DNA of 64,000 nt from CAMBRQ01 sp945870325 (lineage in GTDB: Bacteria > Bacillota > Clostridia > Lachnospirales > Lachnospiraceae): positions 310,001 to 374,000 of the forward strand of contig NZ_JBNPMC010000001.1 of assembly GCF_050313795.1 (NCBI RefSeq), read 5' to 3'. The notes under the pieces are model-generated. The model searched no databases and was not told the origin of the DNA. It saw only the letters and a list, made by a program, of their open reading frames with translations. Below are positions 43,156 to 52,252 of the stretch, piece by piece. Position 1 is the stretch's first letter; the number at the start of each line of letters is the position of its first letter. Made by a program: the position numbers and the translations under genes.

Positions 43156-43833
43156 ATGAAATACTTATTAGACACAGCCAATCTTGAGGACATCCGCCGC
43201 TACTACGAGATCTTTCCAATCGCAGGGGTAACATCCAATCCTTCCATCGTAAAAAAAGAAGGAAAGATTGATTTCTTCGCCCATATGAACGAGATCCGTT
43301 CCATCATCGGCACCGACAAATCACTCCACATCCAGGTGACTGCGCTGGATACTGCCGGCATGTTAAAAGATGCCGATCGCATCTTGACCAAAGTGGACAA
43401 AGATGTATATATTAAGATTCCTGTGAATATGGAAGGTATCAAGGCAATTAAAGAGTTAAAATCCCAGGGAGTGAATGTCACCGCCACTGCAATCTACAGT
43501 AAGATGCAGGGTCTTCTTGCTATGGAGGCTGGCGCAGACTATATCGCGCCTTATTACAACCGCATGGAGAATATGGGACTCGATCCGGAAGACATTATCG
43601 CATCTTTTGCAGAGATGATCGCACTGTACGATTATAAAACCACTATTCTTGCAGCAAGTTTCAAGAATGCCGGACAGGTGAACAAGGCTCATCTGGCAGG
43701 CGCGCAGACCGCAACCTTAGACCCATCCATCCTTGTGGCGGCGCTTAAGCAGCCTTATATCGAAAAGGCCGTGGCTGATTTTGATGCAGATTGGAAATCC
43801 ATTTATGGGGATTGCACAATTGCGGAACTGTAA
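43156..43833 (+). CDS. fsa: Fructose-6-phosphate aldolase/transaldolase-like
   Basis: 225 residues, the short FSA/MipB type rather than full transaldolase. Schiff-base lysine in DVYIKIPV (K87); other motifs are LLDTANLEDIRRY, GVTSNPSIVKKEG and GADYIAPYYNRMENMG. FSA enzymes split fructose 6-phosphate or 1-deoxy-fructose 6-phosphate to glyceraldehyde 3-phosphate plus dihydroxyacetone or hydroxyacetone. ACAGGAGGTAAAT precedes ATG 43156. Its closeness to a glycyl radical enzyme mirrors E. coli ybiW-fsaA and pflD-fsaB. Confidence 0.88.
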   Translation: MKYLLDTANLEDIRRYYEIFPIAGVTSNPSIVKKEGKIDFFAHMNEIRSIIGTDKSLHIQVTALDTAGMLKDADRILTKVDKDVYIKIPVNMEGIKAIKELKSQGVNVTATAIYSKMQGLLAMEAGADYIAPYYNRMENMGLDPEDIIASFAEMIALYDYKTTILAASFKNAGQVNKAHLAGAQTATLDPSILVAALKQPYIEKAVADFDADWKSIYGDCTIAEL

Positions 43834-43868
43834 AGGGAATTTGGGAGTATGAAGAGTTGTTGTTTATG

Positions 43869-43900
43869 AAGTGGACGGCGAAGAGGGGCGCCGTCCACTT
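43869..43900. terminator. Bidirectional hairpin between fsa and the GntR gene
   Basis: AAGTGGACGGC (43869-43879) pairs perfectly with GCCGTCCACTT (43890-43900). It lies between two convergent genes and probably ends both transcripts, although T runs are short. Confidence 0.7.
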
Positions 43901-43921
43901 CCAATCACTCACATTTCTCCC

Positions 43922-44950
43922 TCAAATTCCCACTCTCAAGATCCCCTCAATCCAATAGATCTCCGGCATCCACTTATTCCCATCCTCGCACTGGCTCTTA
44001 AGGCATCCGAATATTTTCTCTACGATTGCCCCCAGATCCTGCTGATAGGTAATAATCTCACTTCTCCGGTTCTTCGACACCTCATCCACAGATGCAATCC
44101 GAATCCCCAGTTTCAGTTTCTTCACAACTTTGGATACTGCCTCGCCCATCTCTCTATCACTGCAGATGATTGCCTCTGGCAGTTTTTCCTTGTAATCCTT
44201 GCATACTTTACGCACGATTGCTTCATTGTTACCTCGTTTCTCCCAAGGCACACGCAGGAATACATCCTCACATTTGGCCTGTTCGATATATGCCTGTTCA
44301 CGCTCTCGGATGCTATACACATCCCATAGATCCCATCCGGCATAGCCGATGCTCTGATATCCGCATCTTTTCAGTTCCCCGTAGAGAGTCTTGATTGCCA
44401 ACCGGTTATCAAGTGTCACACAATCCGCATATGGCAGACCCTTATCCGAGTCAAAAAACACCAGATTCATGCCTATGGCCCGCAGACGTTTCAGTTTCTT
44501 AAGATTGACAGGGAGATCCTCAAGCCAGATTACCACATTGCGAAGTCCTCTCTTATATAGGCGATAGAGGCAGTCTTCTAACTCTTCGGTTCTCGGCTTC
44601 TCCACATACAGAAGAAGCGCCCCCTTCGCCTCAGCATAACTTTGGAACTGCGCGATGAATTTAGCAAAAAACGGATTCTTAGCCGGAGCAATCAGGACGA
44701 TCATATCCATTTCCCCCTGATTGCCCCAATTATGAAACGTAATCCGCGTTCCTCTGCCCACCTCCCGAAGAATCAGCTGCTCCTCTTCCAGTTCCTCCAG
44801 AGACCTTCGAATGGTGACTCTGCTTACCTCTAGTTCTTCCGCCAATTCACGCTCCGGCGGTATCCGGTCGCCATCCTCATATTTCCCCTGGAATATCCGG
44901 TCATAGATCTTCTCTTTTACAATCTGATATAGATTCTCTTGGCTCATCAT
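43922..44950 (-). CDS. GntR-type regulator with LacI-like sugar-sensing domain
   Basis: 342 residues. GntR winged helix (RIPPERELAEELEVSRVTIR, RSLEELEEEQLILREVGRGT) fused to a periplasmic-binding-protein-like sensor (MDMIVLIAPAKNPFFAKFI, YQSIGYAGWDLWDVYSIRER, EAIICSDREMGEAVSKV), as in AraR. It lies 80 bases downstream of the glycyl radical enzyme gene and likely controls it. The start context is weak; ATG 44950 and 44947 are both possible. Confidence 0.85.
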   Translation of the reverse strand: MMSQENLYQIVKEKIYDRIFQGKYEDGDRIPPERELAEELEVSRVTIRRSLEELEEEQLILREVGRGTRITFHNWGNQGEMDMIVLIAPAKNPFFAKFIAQFQSYAEAKGALLLYVEKPRTEELEDCLYRLYKRGLRNVVIWLEDLPVNLKKLKRLRAIGMNLVFFDSDKGLPYADCVTLDNRLAIKTLYGELKRCGYQSIGYAGWDLWDVYSIREREQAYIEQAKCEDVFLRVPWEKRGNNEAIVRKVCKDYKEKLPEAIICSDREMGEAVSKVVKKLKLGIRIASVDEVSKNRRSEIITYQQDLGAIVEKIFGCLKSQCEDGNKWMPEIYWIEGILRVGI

Positions 44951-45030
44951 ATTAATCAGACTTCGTTGCCCTTCACTTCCTTGTCTAGTACTCCATGATA
45001 AACTGCTGGTTTCATTATGGTTACTCCATG

Positions 45031-47415
45031 TTACATACTTGTAGATTCCATGTCAAGACGCTTAATAATATCCTCCTGGATGTCCGGTGACAGATCCAGA
45101 AAATTCACGAATGTACCATGAATTCTCATAATATAGACTCCGCTCGGAGCATATTTCTTCGGATTCGCAAGCACCTTTCTCAGCATCTCCGGCGTCGTAA
45201 CATTGACATATAAGTAGAATGGAGAGATGCCCTCTTTCTTCGGGTTGAAGAATAACGGTCTCATAATCTTATCCCGGAATTCCACACCCTTCTCTTCATA
45301 CGTATTTGTCTTGAAATAATTCGGATTAATTCCAAGATGGGATGCACAGCCTCCATTCATTTTCTCAAACGGAAGTTTCATATTGGACATAATCCTGAAT
45401 CCTAGTCCTGAATGTGCTTCTCCATATAGCGGATCAATTCCATATCCCAACTGTTCTCTTGCTTTTCTTCCATCCGGCGTCGCTCCTACCCAGTATCCAT
45501 ACAGAAGATGCGTAGATGGGGATGCCCAGTCTGCACGGAATGGATTGCCAAGATAGTTCTTTTGGGAAGTTACCAGATCACTGGCTCTGCTAGCAATCTC
45601 GGCCGCCTCATGATCAACTCTCGCGATGTTATTGCCATACTTTTTCGCCTTCAACAGATACTGCTGCATCTCCGGGTCCTGCTCGAAGTTATCTCTAAGC
45701 GCCTCCAGCATCCTTCCTGCATCTTCCGGTCGTTCTTCTAACAGAGTATCAATGGCAATAAAGGAGTCCGCCACAACGGAAAGTCCATGAATCAGACAAC
45801 CGCTTCCATTGTATTTCGTCCCTTGTTCTTTCGTATCTCTGACATCAACACCTGTTTCGATCCCACCCATAATGGTGGACAGGAATGGCACTTGAAGAAT
45901 CGAGATTGCCTCTGACGCCGCATTGGCACATTCTACCATCTGATTCACGTAAATCTCCAGATTCTTATAGAAAATAGAGCGGATATTCTGCAATACTTCC
46001 AGTTCTGTCTTACAGCCATTCTCTTCATTCGTGCCTCCGAACTTCTTGCCAGAGATGGTTGATACGCCGCCATTGAGACTCAGTTCCAGAACCTTCGCCA
46101 TATTCAGCCAGCTATTGGTTGTATTACCATTGTCTTTGCCCATGATCAGCGGTTCCTGACATCCTGCCACCGAATAATCTTCCAGATCCTCCGGCGCTAC
46201 ATGATTCTTCTCCTTCAGAATCTCGAACACCGAATCATCATTAAAGAAAGATGGGGTAAGGCAGCCCGGTGTGAACAAGAATCTTCCAAGACTCTCATAT
46301 AACTCCTGCGGCGTATTCTTATGCAATTTTACAGACAGAATCGGCTGCGGCAGATTCATGTCATAATATGCATCCAGGAGTGCATAGGAAGTCGGATTCG
46401 TCAAATCTTCTCCTGTATTAGATTTACCGCCAATGATCAGATTCTGAGAGATTGCCCAGCTTCTGTCCGCTACATTATAGAACACCAACAGGTGCTTCAA
46501 TAACGCTGCCGTCATGTCACGATCCGTATCTTCCGCACTTCGATACGGCTCAAAGATCCGGTCCGCATTCCCAACTGAGAATGCATATGGATTCGGTGTC
46601 TGCTCCAGACACATTACCTGCCACATCAGAATAAACGACTGAATTGCCTCATAGAGATTCTTCGCACCATATCTTGGCACCTTGCGAAGCGTCTCCGACA
46701 TGATAAGGAATCGTTCTTTATCCTTTCCATTCAACTTATTTGCTTTCTCTCTCGCCATATCTGCATATCTGTCAGCGATAACCAGAACGGCATCCAGGGA
46801 AATATTCATTGCCGTATAATAATCTTGCTTCTTTTTATCTGTCGCCTTCGCCTGATGATCTGCAATCTGCTCCTTCATACTTTCGACGCCATCTCTCAGC
46901 GCGCCCCGCATATCCGGGATCAGATGCCCTGTCACCTGTTCAATAAAATAGATCGCTTCGCTGGTATTGTCACCTGCGATATCATAAGCCTTGCACAACG
47001 CTTTCGCAAATTCCGTATTACTGTTATACTCTTTCAGGTTAGCAATCCGTTCCTGCGTAATATCGCCAATCGGATCACTATCACCGAATACCGCAACCGG
47101 ATCACAATACCCCGAAAATGAATCCACAGAAAACGCCGGATTGATCAATGCATATGATCTCGCAAACGCATCGTCCTGAGTTCCTGCAAATATGTGGTAA
47201 TCACTGAGCCATAATGGGATTCTCTTTGCCACTTCTACCAAAGTCCTGGCAATTCGGATACTGTCCACATCATCTTTGAACTTCTCGTCACATTCTCTCA
47301 TAATCTCTTTTGCAAGAAACCAGCCCTCCAAATGATCTGTGGCCCTTTCTTCTTTGAAGCGTTCTTTTGCCAGATCTGTAATCTCCTGCGCGGTTAGGAT
47401 CTCTTCAATTCTCAT
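45031..47415 (-). CDS. Glycyl radical enzyme (PflD/YbiW-like lyase)
   Basis: 794 residues, PFL-like ten-stranded barrel family. The active-site cysteine region is SVAGCQEPLI (C419, E421). The C-x-E pairing is typical of dehydratase-type C-O lyases rather than pyruvate formate-lyase. The C-terminal radical loop reads MRIHGTFVNFLDL, with Gly near residue 767; the family consensus is RV[AS]GYS, so this loop is divergent. AAGGAGGAGAACTGCT precedes ATG 47415. Downstream of its activase. Candidate substrate: a phosphorylated anhydropolyol such as 1,5-anhydroglucitol 6-phosphate (inference from fsa and kinase neighbours). Confidence 0.82.
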   Translation of the reverse strand: MRIEEILTAQEITDLAKERFKEERATDHLEGWFLAKEIMRECDEKFKDDVDSIRIARTLVEVAKRIPLWLSDYHIFAGTQDDAFARSYALINPAFSVDSFSGYCDPVAVFGDSDPIGDITQERIANLKEYNSNTEFAKALCKAYDIAGDNTSEAIYFIEQVTGHLIPDMRGALRDGVESMKEQIADHQAKATDKKKQDYYTAMNISLDAVLVIADRYADMAREKANKLNGKDKERFLIMSETLRKVPRYGAKNLYEAIQSFILMWQVMCLEQTPNPYAFSVGNADRIFEPYRSAEDTDRDMTAALLKHLLVFYNVADRSWAISQNLIIGGKSNTGEDLTNPTSYALLDAYYDMNLPQPILSVKLHKNTPQELYESLGRFLFTPGCLTPSFFNDDSVFEILKEKNHVAPEDLEDYSVAGCQEPLIMGKDNGNTTNSWLNMAKVLELSLNGGVSTISGKKFGGTNEENGCKTELEVLQNIRSIFYKNLEIYVNQMVECANAASEAISILQVPFLSTIMGGIETGVDVRDTKEQGTKYNGSGCLIHGLSVVADSFIAIDTLLEERPEDAGRMLEALRDNFEQDPEMQQYLLKAKKYGNNIARVDHEAAEIASRASDLVTSQKNYLGNPFRADWASPSTHLLYGYWVGATPDGRKAREQLGYGIDPLYGEAHSGLGFRIMSNMKLPFEKMNGGCASHLGINPNYFKTNTYEEKGVEFRDKIMRPLFFNPKKEGISPFYLYVNVTTPEMLRKVLANPKKYAPSGVYIMRIHGTFVNFLDLSPDIQEDIIKRLDMESTSM

Positions 47416-47479
47416 AGCAGTTCTCCTCCTTAAACGTTATCTCCATCTATCTTCTTACCCATGTCTATCTTCCTGTCTG

Positions 47480-47533
47480 TGCCTATCCTCTTACCAATGC
47501 CTATCCTCTTACCAATGCCTATCCTCTTGCCTA
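47480..47533. repeat. Three tandem 18-bp repeats between activase and lyase genes
   Basis: TGCCTATCCTCTTACCAA occurs at 47480-47497 and 47498-47515, with a third, partly diverged copy at 47516-47533 that reaches the activase stop. It lies in the intergenic part of the operon; it may be slippage-derived spacer. Confidence 0.75.
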
Positions 47534-48397
47534 TGTCCTTCGATAACAGGCGCCTATGTCTGCAATCGCCTTACGGAAACACTTTAGGACTGTATCATCC
47601 ACATAGGCTTTTTCTGTCATCTGATATTCTCTTCCGCATTGTGCCCATTTCTTTTTACCGAATTCGTGGTACGCAAGCACCTCGAAGGTCACATTCTCAC
47701 CTTTAATCTCATCAAAAAACCTAAGAAATGCCTCCCGGTCCTCTTCACTATCATTCACGCCTCCAACCAAAGGAACTCTTACATGAAGCCTCGGATGCTT
47801 CTTAGCCGCTTCCCGGATATTCTTCATCACAGGCTCGCTCGGAATCCCCGTCATCGCTTCATGTTTCTTAGAGTCACACAGTTTACAATCCATAATCAAC
47901 TGGTCAATATATGGAAACAACTCTGCCAATCGCCCGTGCGCTCCATTGGTCTCAATCGCCGTGTGTATTCCGTGTGCTTTCAATCGTTTCAGGACTTCTC
48001 TAATCTCTTCAAACTGAACCGTCACTTCGCCTCCGGTAAATGTTACCCCGCCGCCGTCATAGAACATCATCTCATTTGCCAGCACTTCATCCACGACTTC
48101 ATCTACCGTCAATTCCTCATACGACAGATACATCCCCTTCGTGCTATGCTCCGTGATACATTCCATCTTCTCACAACTCTCACAGATTGTCCGGTTCACA
48201 TTGCTCCCGGTAATTGCATGATGCGGACAGATGGATTCTAATATCCAGTCTTCATCCGCCACAATCACACCTTCTATCGGCATTCCTTCCGGATTCGCAC
48301 ACCAGGGGCACCGCATATTGCAGCCCTGCAGATGATAGACCAGACGGTTGCCATCCCCATCCTGGGAATAGTTGAAACCTTTTTGAAATATCTTCAT
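47531..48397 (-). CDS. Glycyl radical enzyme activase (radical SAM)
   Basis: 288 residues. Radical SAM cluster GCNMRCPWCANPEG (C-x3-C-x2-C), then a ferredoxin-like insert with fewer cysteines than usual (ICPHHAI, ICESCEKMEC), then FTGGEVTVQFEEI and AIETNGAHG. It abstracts hydrogen from the glycine of the partner lyase. ATG 48397 follows AAAGGGG; the TTG six bases upstream is not needed. First gene of the two-gene operon. Confidence 0.9.
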   Translation of the reverse strand: MKIFQKGFNYSQDGDGNRLVYHLQGCNMRCPWCANPEGMPIEGVIVADEDWILESICPHHAITGSNVNRTICESCEKMECITEHSTKGMYLSYEELTVDEVVDEVLANEMMFYDGGGVTFTGGEVTVQFEEIREVLKRLKAHGIHTAIETNGAHGRLAELFPYIDQLIMDCKLCDSKKHEAMTGIPSEPVMKNIREAAKKHPRLHVRVPLVGGVNDSEEDREAFLRFFDEIKGENVTFEVLAYHEFGKKKWAQCGREYQMTEKAYVDDTVLKCFRKAIADIGACYRRT

Positions 48398-48438
48398 ACA
48401 CAATCCCCTTTAAAATATTCCTGACACAATTCCTCTTA

Positions 48439-48473
48439 ATTGGTATTGTATATCAATACCAATTCAATGTCAA
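48439..48473 (-). promoter_or_regulatory. Strong promoter with palindromic operator for the glycyl radical operon
   Basis: Minus strand TTGACA (48468-48473) and TACAAT (48445-48450) with exact 17-base spacing. ATTGGTATTG (48439-48448) and CAATACCAAT (48454-48463) form a perfect 10-bp inverted repeat covering the -10 and spacer. A repressor here, possibly the GntR protein at 43922, would block the operon. Confidence 0.8.
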
Positions 48474-48514
48474 TATGAACCTCTTTCTTTTTTAGGACAA
48501 AGTTTCCTATACAA

Positions 48515-48551
48515 CAAAAAAAGACCCCGGCAGCGCAAACCCGCCGAGGTC
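48515..48551 (-). terminator. Terminator of the ABC importer operon
   Basis: GACCCCGGC (48523-48531) pairs with GCCGAGGTC (48543-48551) and is followed on the minus strand by seven T residues (48516-48522), 25 bases after the permease stop. Confidence 0.88.
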
Positions 48552-48575
48552 TCATTAATATCATGATATTGAATA

Positions 48576-49529
48576 TTAATTAGCACGTTTTTTATTCTGC
48601 AGACAGTCAAATCCAACCGCAATAGCAAGTACAACACCCAGAACAATCTTCTGTGTATAAGAATCAATATTCATAAGTACCATGCCGTTCTTTAACGCTC
48701 CGATAATAAATGTACCAGCCACAACACCTGACATCTTACCAACACCGCCACTAACGGATACACCACCCAATACTACACAAGTGATAACCTCGAACTCAAA
48801 TCCGTCGGCACCGGTTGAAGCATTACCAGAAGCAGTACGGGACAGCATTACGATACCTGCAAGTCCTGCAAAGAAGCCTGAGATAGCAAATACAAGGTAC
48901 TTGATTCTTTCTACACGGATACCAGAAAGTCTTGCAGCTTCTACGTTACCACCTACCGCATAGAAATAACGACCAAAATATGTTTTGTTCAGGATAAAGG
49001 AACCAATTGCAAAACATATAGCCATAATAATTACCGGAACCGGAACAATGCCTACATAGCCCTGACCAATTACAGCAAATCCTTTTGAGAATCCACTAAT
49101 CGGCATACCACCACAGATGATATATGCCAGACCCAGGAAAGCTGTCTGGGTTGCATAAGTAGCAATAATAGCCGGGATACCAATCGTAGATACCATAAAG
49201 CCATTCAATACACCAATCAATGTTGAGGCTACCAATGATAAAATAACAGCAATAACCGGGTTCATACCCATATTCACCATCATGTAAGCACAGATGATAT
49301 CCACAAATGAAATAATCGTACCTGTGGAAAGGTCAATATCACCAAGCAGGATAACGAACGTCATACCAATAGAGGCAATACCGTACATAGAAACCTGACG
49401 AAGCAGTGTAAGCAAGTTACTAGGACTAATAAATCTTGAGTTTGCAATTGTGAAGACAATAACCAGGACTACGAGTACGACCCAGATTGCCTTATCCTTT
49501 ATCTGATTTACAACTTTATTATCTTTCAT
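48576..49529 (-). CDS. Sugar ABC transporter permease (RbsC-like)
   Basis: 317 residues with 8-10 membrane segments. Family stretches include FVILLGDIDLSTGTIISFVD, ICGGMPISGFSKG, ARLSGIRVERIKYLVFAISG and VVLGGVSVSGGVGKMSG. Start 49529 follows GGAGG by 12 bases; the longer frame begins with TTG inside that site. Seven bases after the ATPase gene. Imports a monosaccharide or polyol with the two genes upstream. Confidence 0.9.
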   Translation of the reverse strand: MKDNKVVNQIKDKAIWVVLVVLVIVFTIANSRFISPSNLLTLLRQVSMYGIASIGMTFVILLGDIDLSTGTIISFVDIICAYMMVNMGMNPVIAVILSLVASTLIGVLNGFMVSTIGIPAIIATYATQTAFLGLAYIICGGMPISGFSKGFAVIGQGYVGIVPVPVIIMAICFAIGSFILNKTYFGRYFYAVGGNVEAARLSGIRVERIKYLVFAISGFFAGLAGIVMLSRTASGNASTGADGFEFEVITCVVLGGVSVSGGVGKMSGVVAGTFIIGALKNGMVLMNIDSYTQKIVLGVVLAIAVGFDCLQNKKRAN

Positions 49530-49536
49530 AATTATA

Positions 49537-51045
49537 TTAGACCTCCTCAACTTTGGCTGCTGATGCGAATGCCATAATCGTCTCCTGGCTAAACTCTTCC
49601 TTACTGAGTTCTCCAGTCATATTGCCTTCTGCCAGAACAATAATTCGATCAGACATACCCATTAATTCTTCCATCTCGGAAGAAATCATCAGAACTGCCT
49701 TTCCTTCTTTTTCTACTAAATCGTTCATTAATTTATAGATCTCGTATTTTGCACCTACGTCGATACCACGCGTTGGTTCATCAAAGATAATCAGTTCGGA
49801 ATCAGCCGCAAGCCATCTTCCTAAGATTACCTTCTGCTGGTTACCACCACTAAGGTTCTTAACAAGCTGATTCAGAGTAGGTGTCTTAATTGCCATATTC
49901 TTCTGATATTTTTCAGCAATCTCCCATTCCTTCTTAGAATCAATGACACTCAGTTTTGAATTTCTCTCATAGATTGGCATATTAATATTATTCTTAATAG
50001 ATATGCCAAGCATCGCACCGTGACGTTTTCTGTCTTCCGGCACAAGCGCTATTCCCAAATCTATCGCTTCCCTTGGACTCTTTGGGTTAATTTCTTTTCC
50101 TTTAAAAATCATCTGTCCTGACTCTTTTTTCGCTGCGCCAAATATTACCTGCGCAAGCTCAGTACGTCCTGCTCCAACTAGTCCGCCCAGTCCAAGGATC
50201 TCGCCTCTACGGACTTTCAAAGATATATTCTTATCTCCATTACCAGTAACGTTCTTTAATTCCAGGAGTACATCATCTTCTTTGATACAATCCTCTCTCG
50301 GCGGATAAGACTCTGTCAATTCACGTCCAACCATCAGTTTGATCAGTTCCTGAACATGACTGTCTTTGGTAATTAATGTCTTAACATATTCGCCATCTCG
50401 CATTACAAGGATTCTGTCAGACAAACGGTATATCTCTTCCAATCTATGAGAGATATAAATAATCGAAATCCCTTCTTCACGTAATTGCTCTACTACTTTG
50501 AACATACTTTCAACTTCTGCACTCGTAAGAGGAGCAGAAGGTTCATCCATAATCAATATCTTTGCATTCTGCTGGATTGCCTTCGCAATCTCAACCATCT
50601 GCTGATAACCTACCGTAAGGTTCTTCATCAAGGTCTTTGGATTGATCTTAATGTTCAATCTCTCAAAGGCCTTCGCCGCTTCTTTTTCCATGGCCGCTTT
50701 ATCAACAATCATTCCCTTCTTGATCGGACGACCCAGGAACAGGTTTTCTGCTGCAGATAATTCTTTTACATTATTAAATTCCTGATAGATAATCGCAATT
50801 CCATTCTCCGCTGCAAGCTGAGGTGTCATACTCGTGAATTCTTTATTATTTACGATGATCTTGCCGGAAGTAGGAATAACCGCTCCGGAACAACATTTGA
50901 TCAGGGTAGATTTACCAGCACCATTCTCTCCGATCAATGCCAGAATCTCACCCTTCTTCAACTCAAGAGTAACATCTTTCAGCGCAACAACACCCGGGTA
51001 TTCTTTTCTTATATGCTGTAATTGCAATACATATTCTTCGCTCAT
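49537..51045 (-). CDS. Sugar ABC transporter ATPase, two nucleotide-binding domains (RbsA-like)
   Basis: 502 residues. NBD1: Walker A GENGAGKSTLIKC, Walker B KILIMDEPSAPL. NBD2: degenerate Walker A GLVGAGRTELAQV, signature NLSGGNQQKVILGRWL, Walker B LIIFDEPTRGID. Typical RbsA/MglA architecture in which the second domain is catalytically weaker. ATG 51045 follows GGGGG; ATG 51051 is an alternative. Confidence 0.93.
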   Translation of the reverse strand: MSEEYVLQLQHIRKEYPGVVALKDVTLELKKGEILALIGENGAGKSTLIKCCSGAVIPTSGKIIVNNKEFTSMTPQLAAENGIAIIYQEFNNVKELSAAENLFLGRPIKKGMIVDKAAMEKEAAKAFERLNIKINPKTLMKNLTVGYQQMVEIAKAIQQNAKILIMDEPSAPLTSAEVESMFKVVEQLREEGISIIYISHRLEEIYRLSDRILVMRDGEYVKTLITKDSHVQELIKLMVGRELTESYPPREDCIKEDDVLLELKNVTGNGDKNISLKVRRGEILGLGGLVGAGRTELAQVIFGAAKKESGQMIFKGKEINPKSPREAIDLGIALVPEDRKRHGAMLGISIKNNINMPIYERNSKLSVIDSKKEWEIAEKYQKNMAIKTPTLNQLVKNLSGGNQQKVILGRWLAADSELIIFDEPTRGIDVGAKYEIYKLMNDLVEKEGKAVLMISSEMEELMGMSDRIIVLAEGNMTGELSKEEFSQETIMAFASAAKVEEV

Positions 51046-51128
51046 ATTCATCCCCCGTGATTATATTATTTGGAGGCGGCATGAGCCACCTCCATCTCAT
51101 CATTTACTAGTTGTGTTTCTAACAACTA

Positions 51129-52151
51129 TTACATTCCTGCCTGGATCTCTTCGATATTCTCGTCATTAATCTCGCATAATGGTCTGTAAACATTCTTGTC
51201 TGCTGAGAAGTCTTCGCCGTCAAGAATTCTCTTGAACATCTCGAAACAAGCCTGTGCTGTATCTGTGTTAGATCCTTCGAAACCTACGATAGCTCTAACA
51301 GCCTCATCGCCTGCCTGAAGAGAGTTTAACTGTTCAGAAGTAACATCTGTTGTGATAACGCCGCAATCCTCCGGAATCTTGCCAGCTCCGCCGTATTTAG
51401 CAAGAAGAGCTGTGTTAGAACCGATCATAGCGCCTGCGCCTACACCAACCCATACTTTACAATCTGGATGAGCCTGAAGAACGGTCTCAGCCTTGGACTG
51501 AACTTCGTTGTTAATAACGCCGTCGATTGTAGCTACGATCTCATAATTGTCTTCGCAGAATTCTTCAAGACCAGCTTCGATACCATTCTGTCTCTCTAAC
51601 AGAACCTGTGTATCTGGCTTACCAATTACGCAAACTTCAGCTTTGTTATCTGCTGTATAGTGCTCGTTAATGAAAGCTGCTGCTGTCTTACCGATCTCTT
51701 TTCCAAGTTCTGTGTTATCAAGAACCCAGTTAGCTGTGGTATTCTCCATCGGGTTATCCCAGCACATAACTTTAATGCCTTCGTCCATAGCACGTCCGCA
51801 TACTTCTTCAACAGCATCAGCATCGTTCGGGTGAACCATGATAAGATCACATCCTGATGTGATAAAGTTTTCAATCTGCTCAATCTGTTTTGCAGAGTTT
51901 TCTTCACATCCAACAATCGTAGCTTCATAGCCTTCGGATTTCAGGATCTCCTGAAGTTTGCTCATAACACCTGCCCAGTAAGCGTTCTCAATATTCTGGA
52001 TTGTGATGCCGATCTTCTTGCCGCCGCCTTCAGAACCGCCTTCATCACTTGCGCTGTCATCAGATGAACTGTCTGATCCACCAGAACATCCAATCAGCAT
52101 TGATGCAACCATTGCTACGCAAAGAATTGCTGCTAAAACTTTTTTCTTCAT
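51129..52151 (-). CDS. Sugar-binding lipoprotein (RbsB-like)
   Basis: 340 residues. Signal peptide with lipobox SMLIGC (Cys 22), then a serine/glycine-rich linker and a periplasmic-binding fold (IGITIQNIENAYWAGVMSKL, DLIMVHPNDADAVEEVCGRA, GVGAGAMIGSNTALLAKYGG). Captures the ligand outside the membrane for the RbsA/RbsC-like importer. Preceded by AAGGAGG. Confidence 0.92.
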   Translation of the reverse strand: MKKKVLAAILCVAMVASMLIGCSGGSDSSSDDSASDEGGSEGGGKKIGITIQNIENAYWAGVMSKLQEILKSEGYEATIVGCEENSAKQIEQIENFITSGCDLIMVHPNDADAVEEVCGRAMDEGIKVMCWDNPMENTTANWVLDNTELGKEIGKTAAAFINEHYTADNKAEVCVIGKPDTQVLLERQNGIEAGLEEFCEDNYEIVATIDGVINNEVQSKAETVLQAHPDCKVWVGVGAGAMIGSNTALLAKYGGAGKIPEDCGVITTDVTSEQLNSLQAGDEAVRAIVGFEGSNTDTAQACFEMFKRILDGEDFSADKNVYRPLCEINDENIEEIQAGM

Positions 52152-52252
52152 ACTTTTTTCCTCCTTGTTTAAAGTATAATATTTTTTATAGCTTCGCTAT
52201 TAGCTATCTCTTAATATGTAGAACAACTTGCTTAATTGTAAGAAGTTATCCC

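Noticed and set aside
45031..47415. Pyruvate formate-lyase
   Set aside because: PFL has adjacent Cys-Cys in the active site; this protein has a single Cys in GCQEP, as in C-O lyases.
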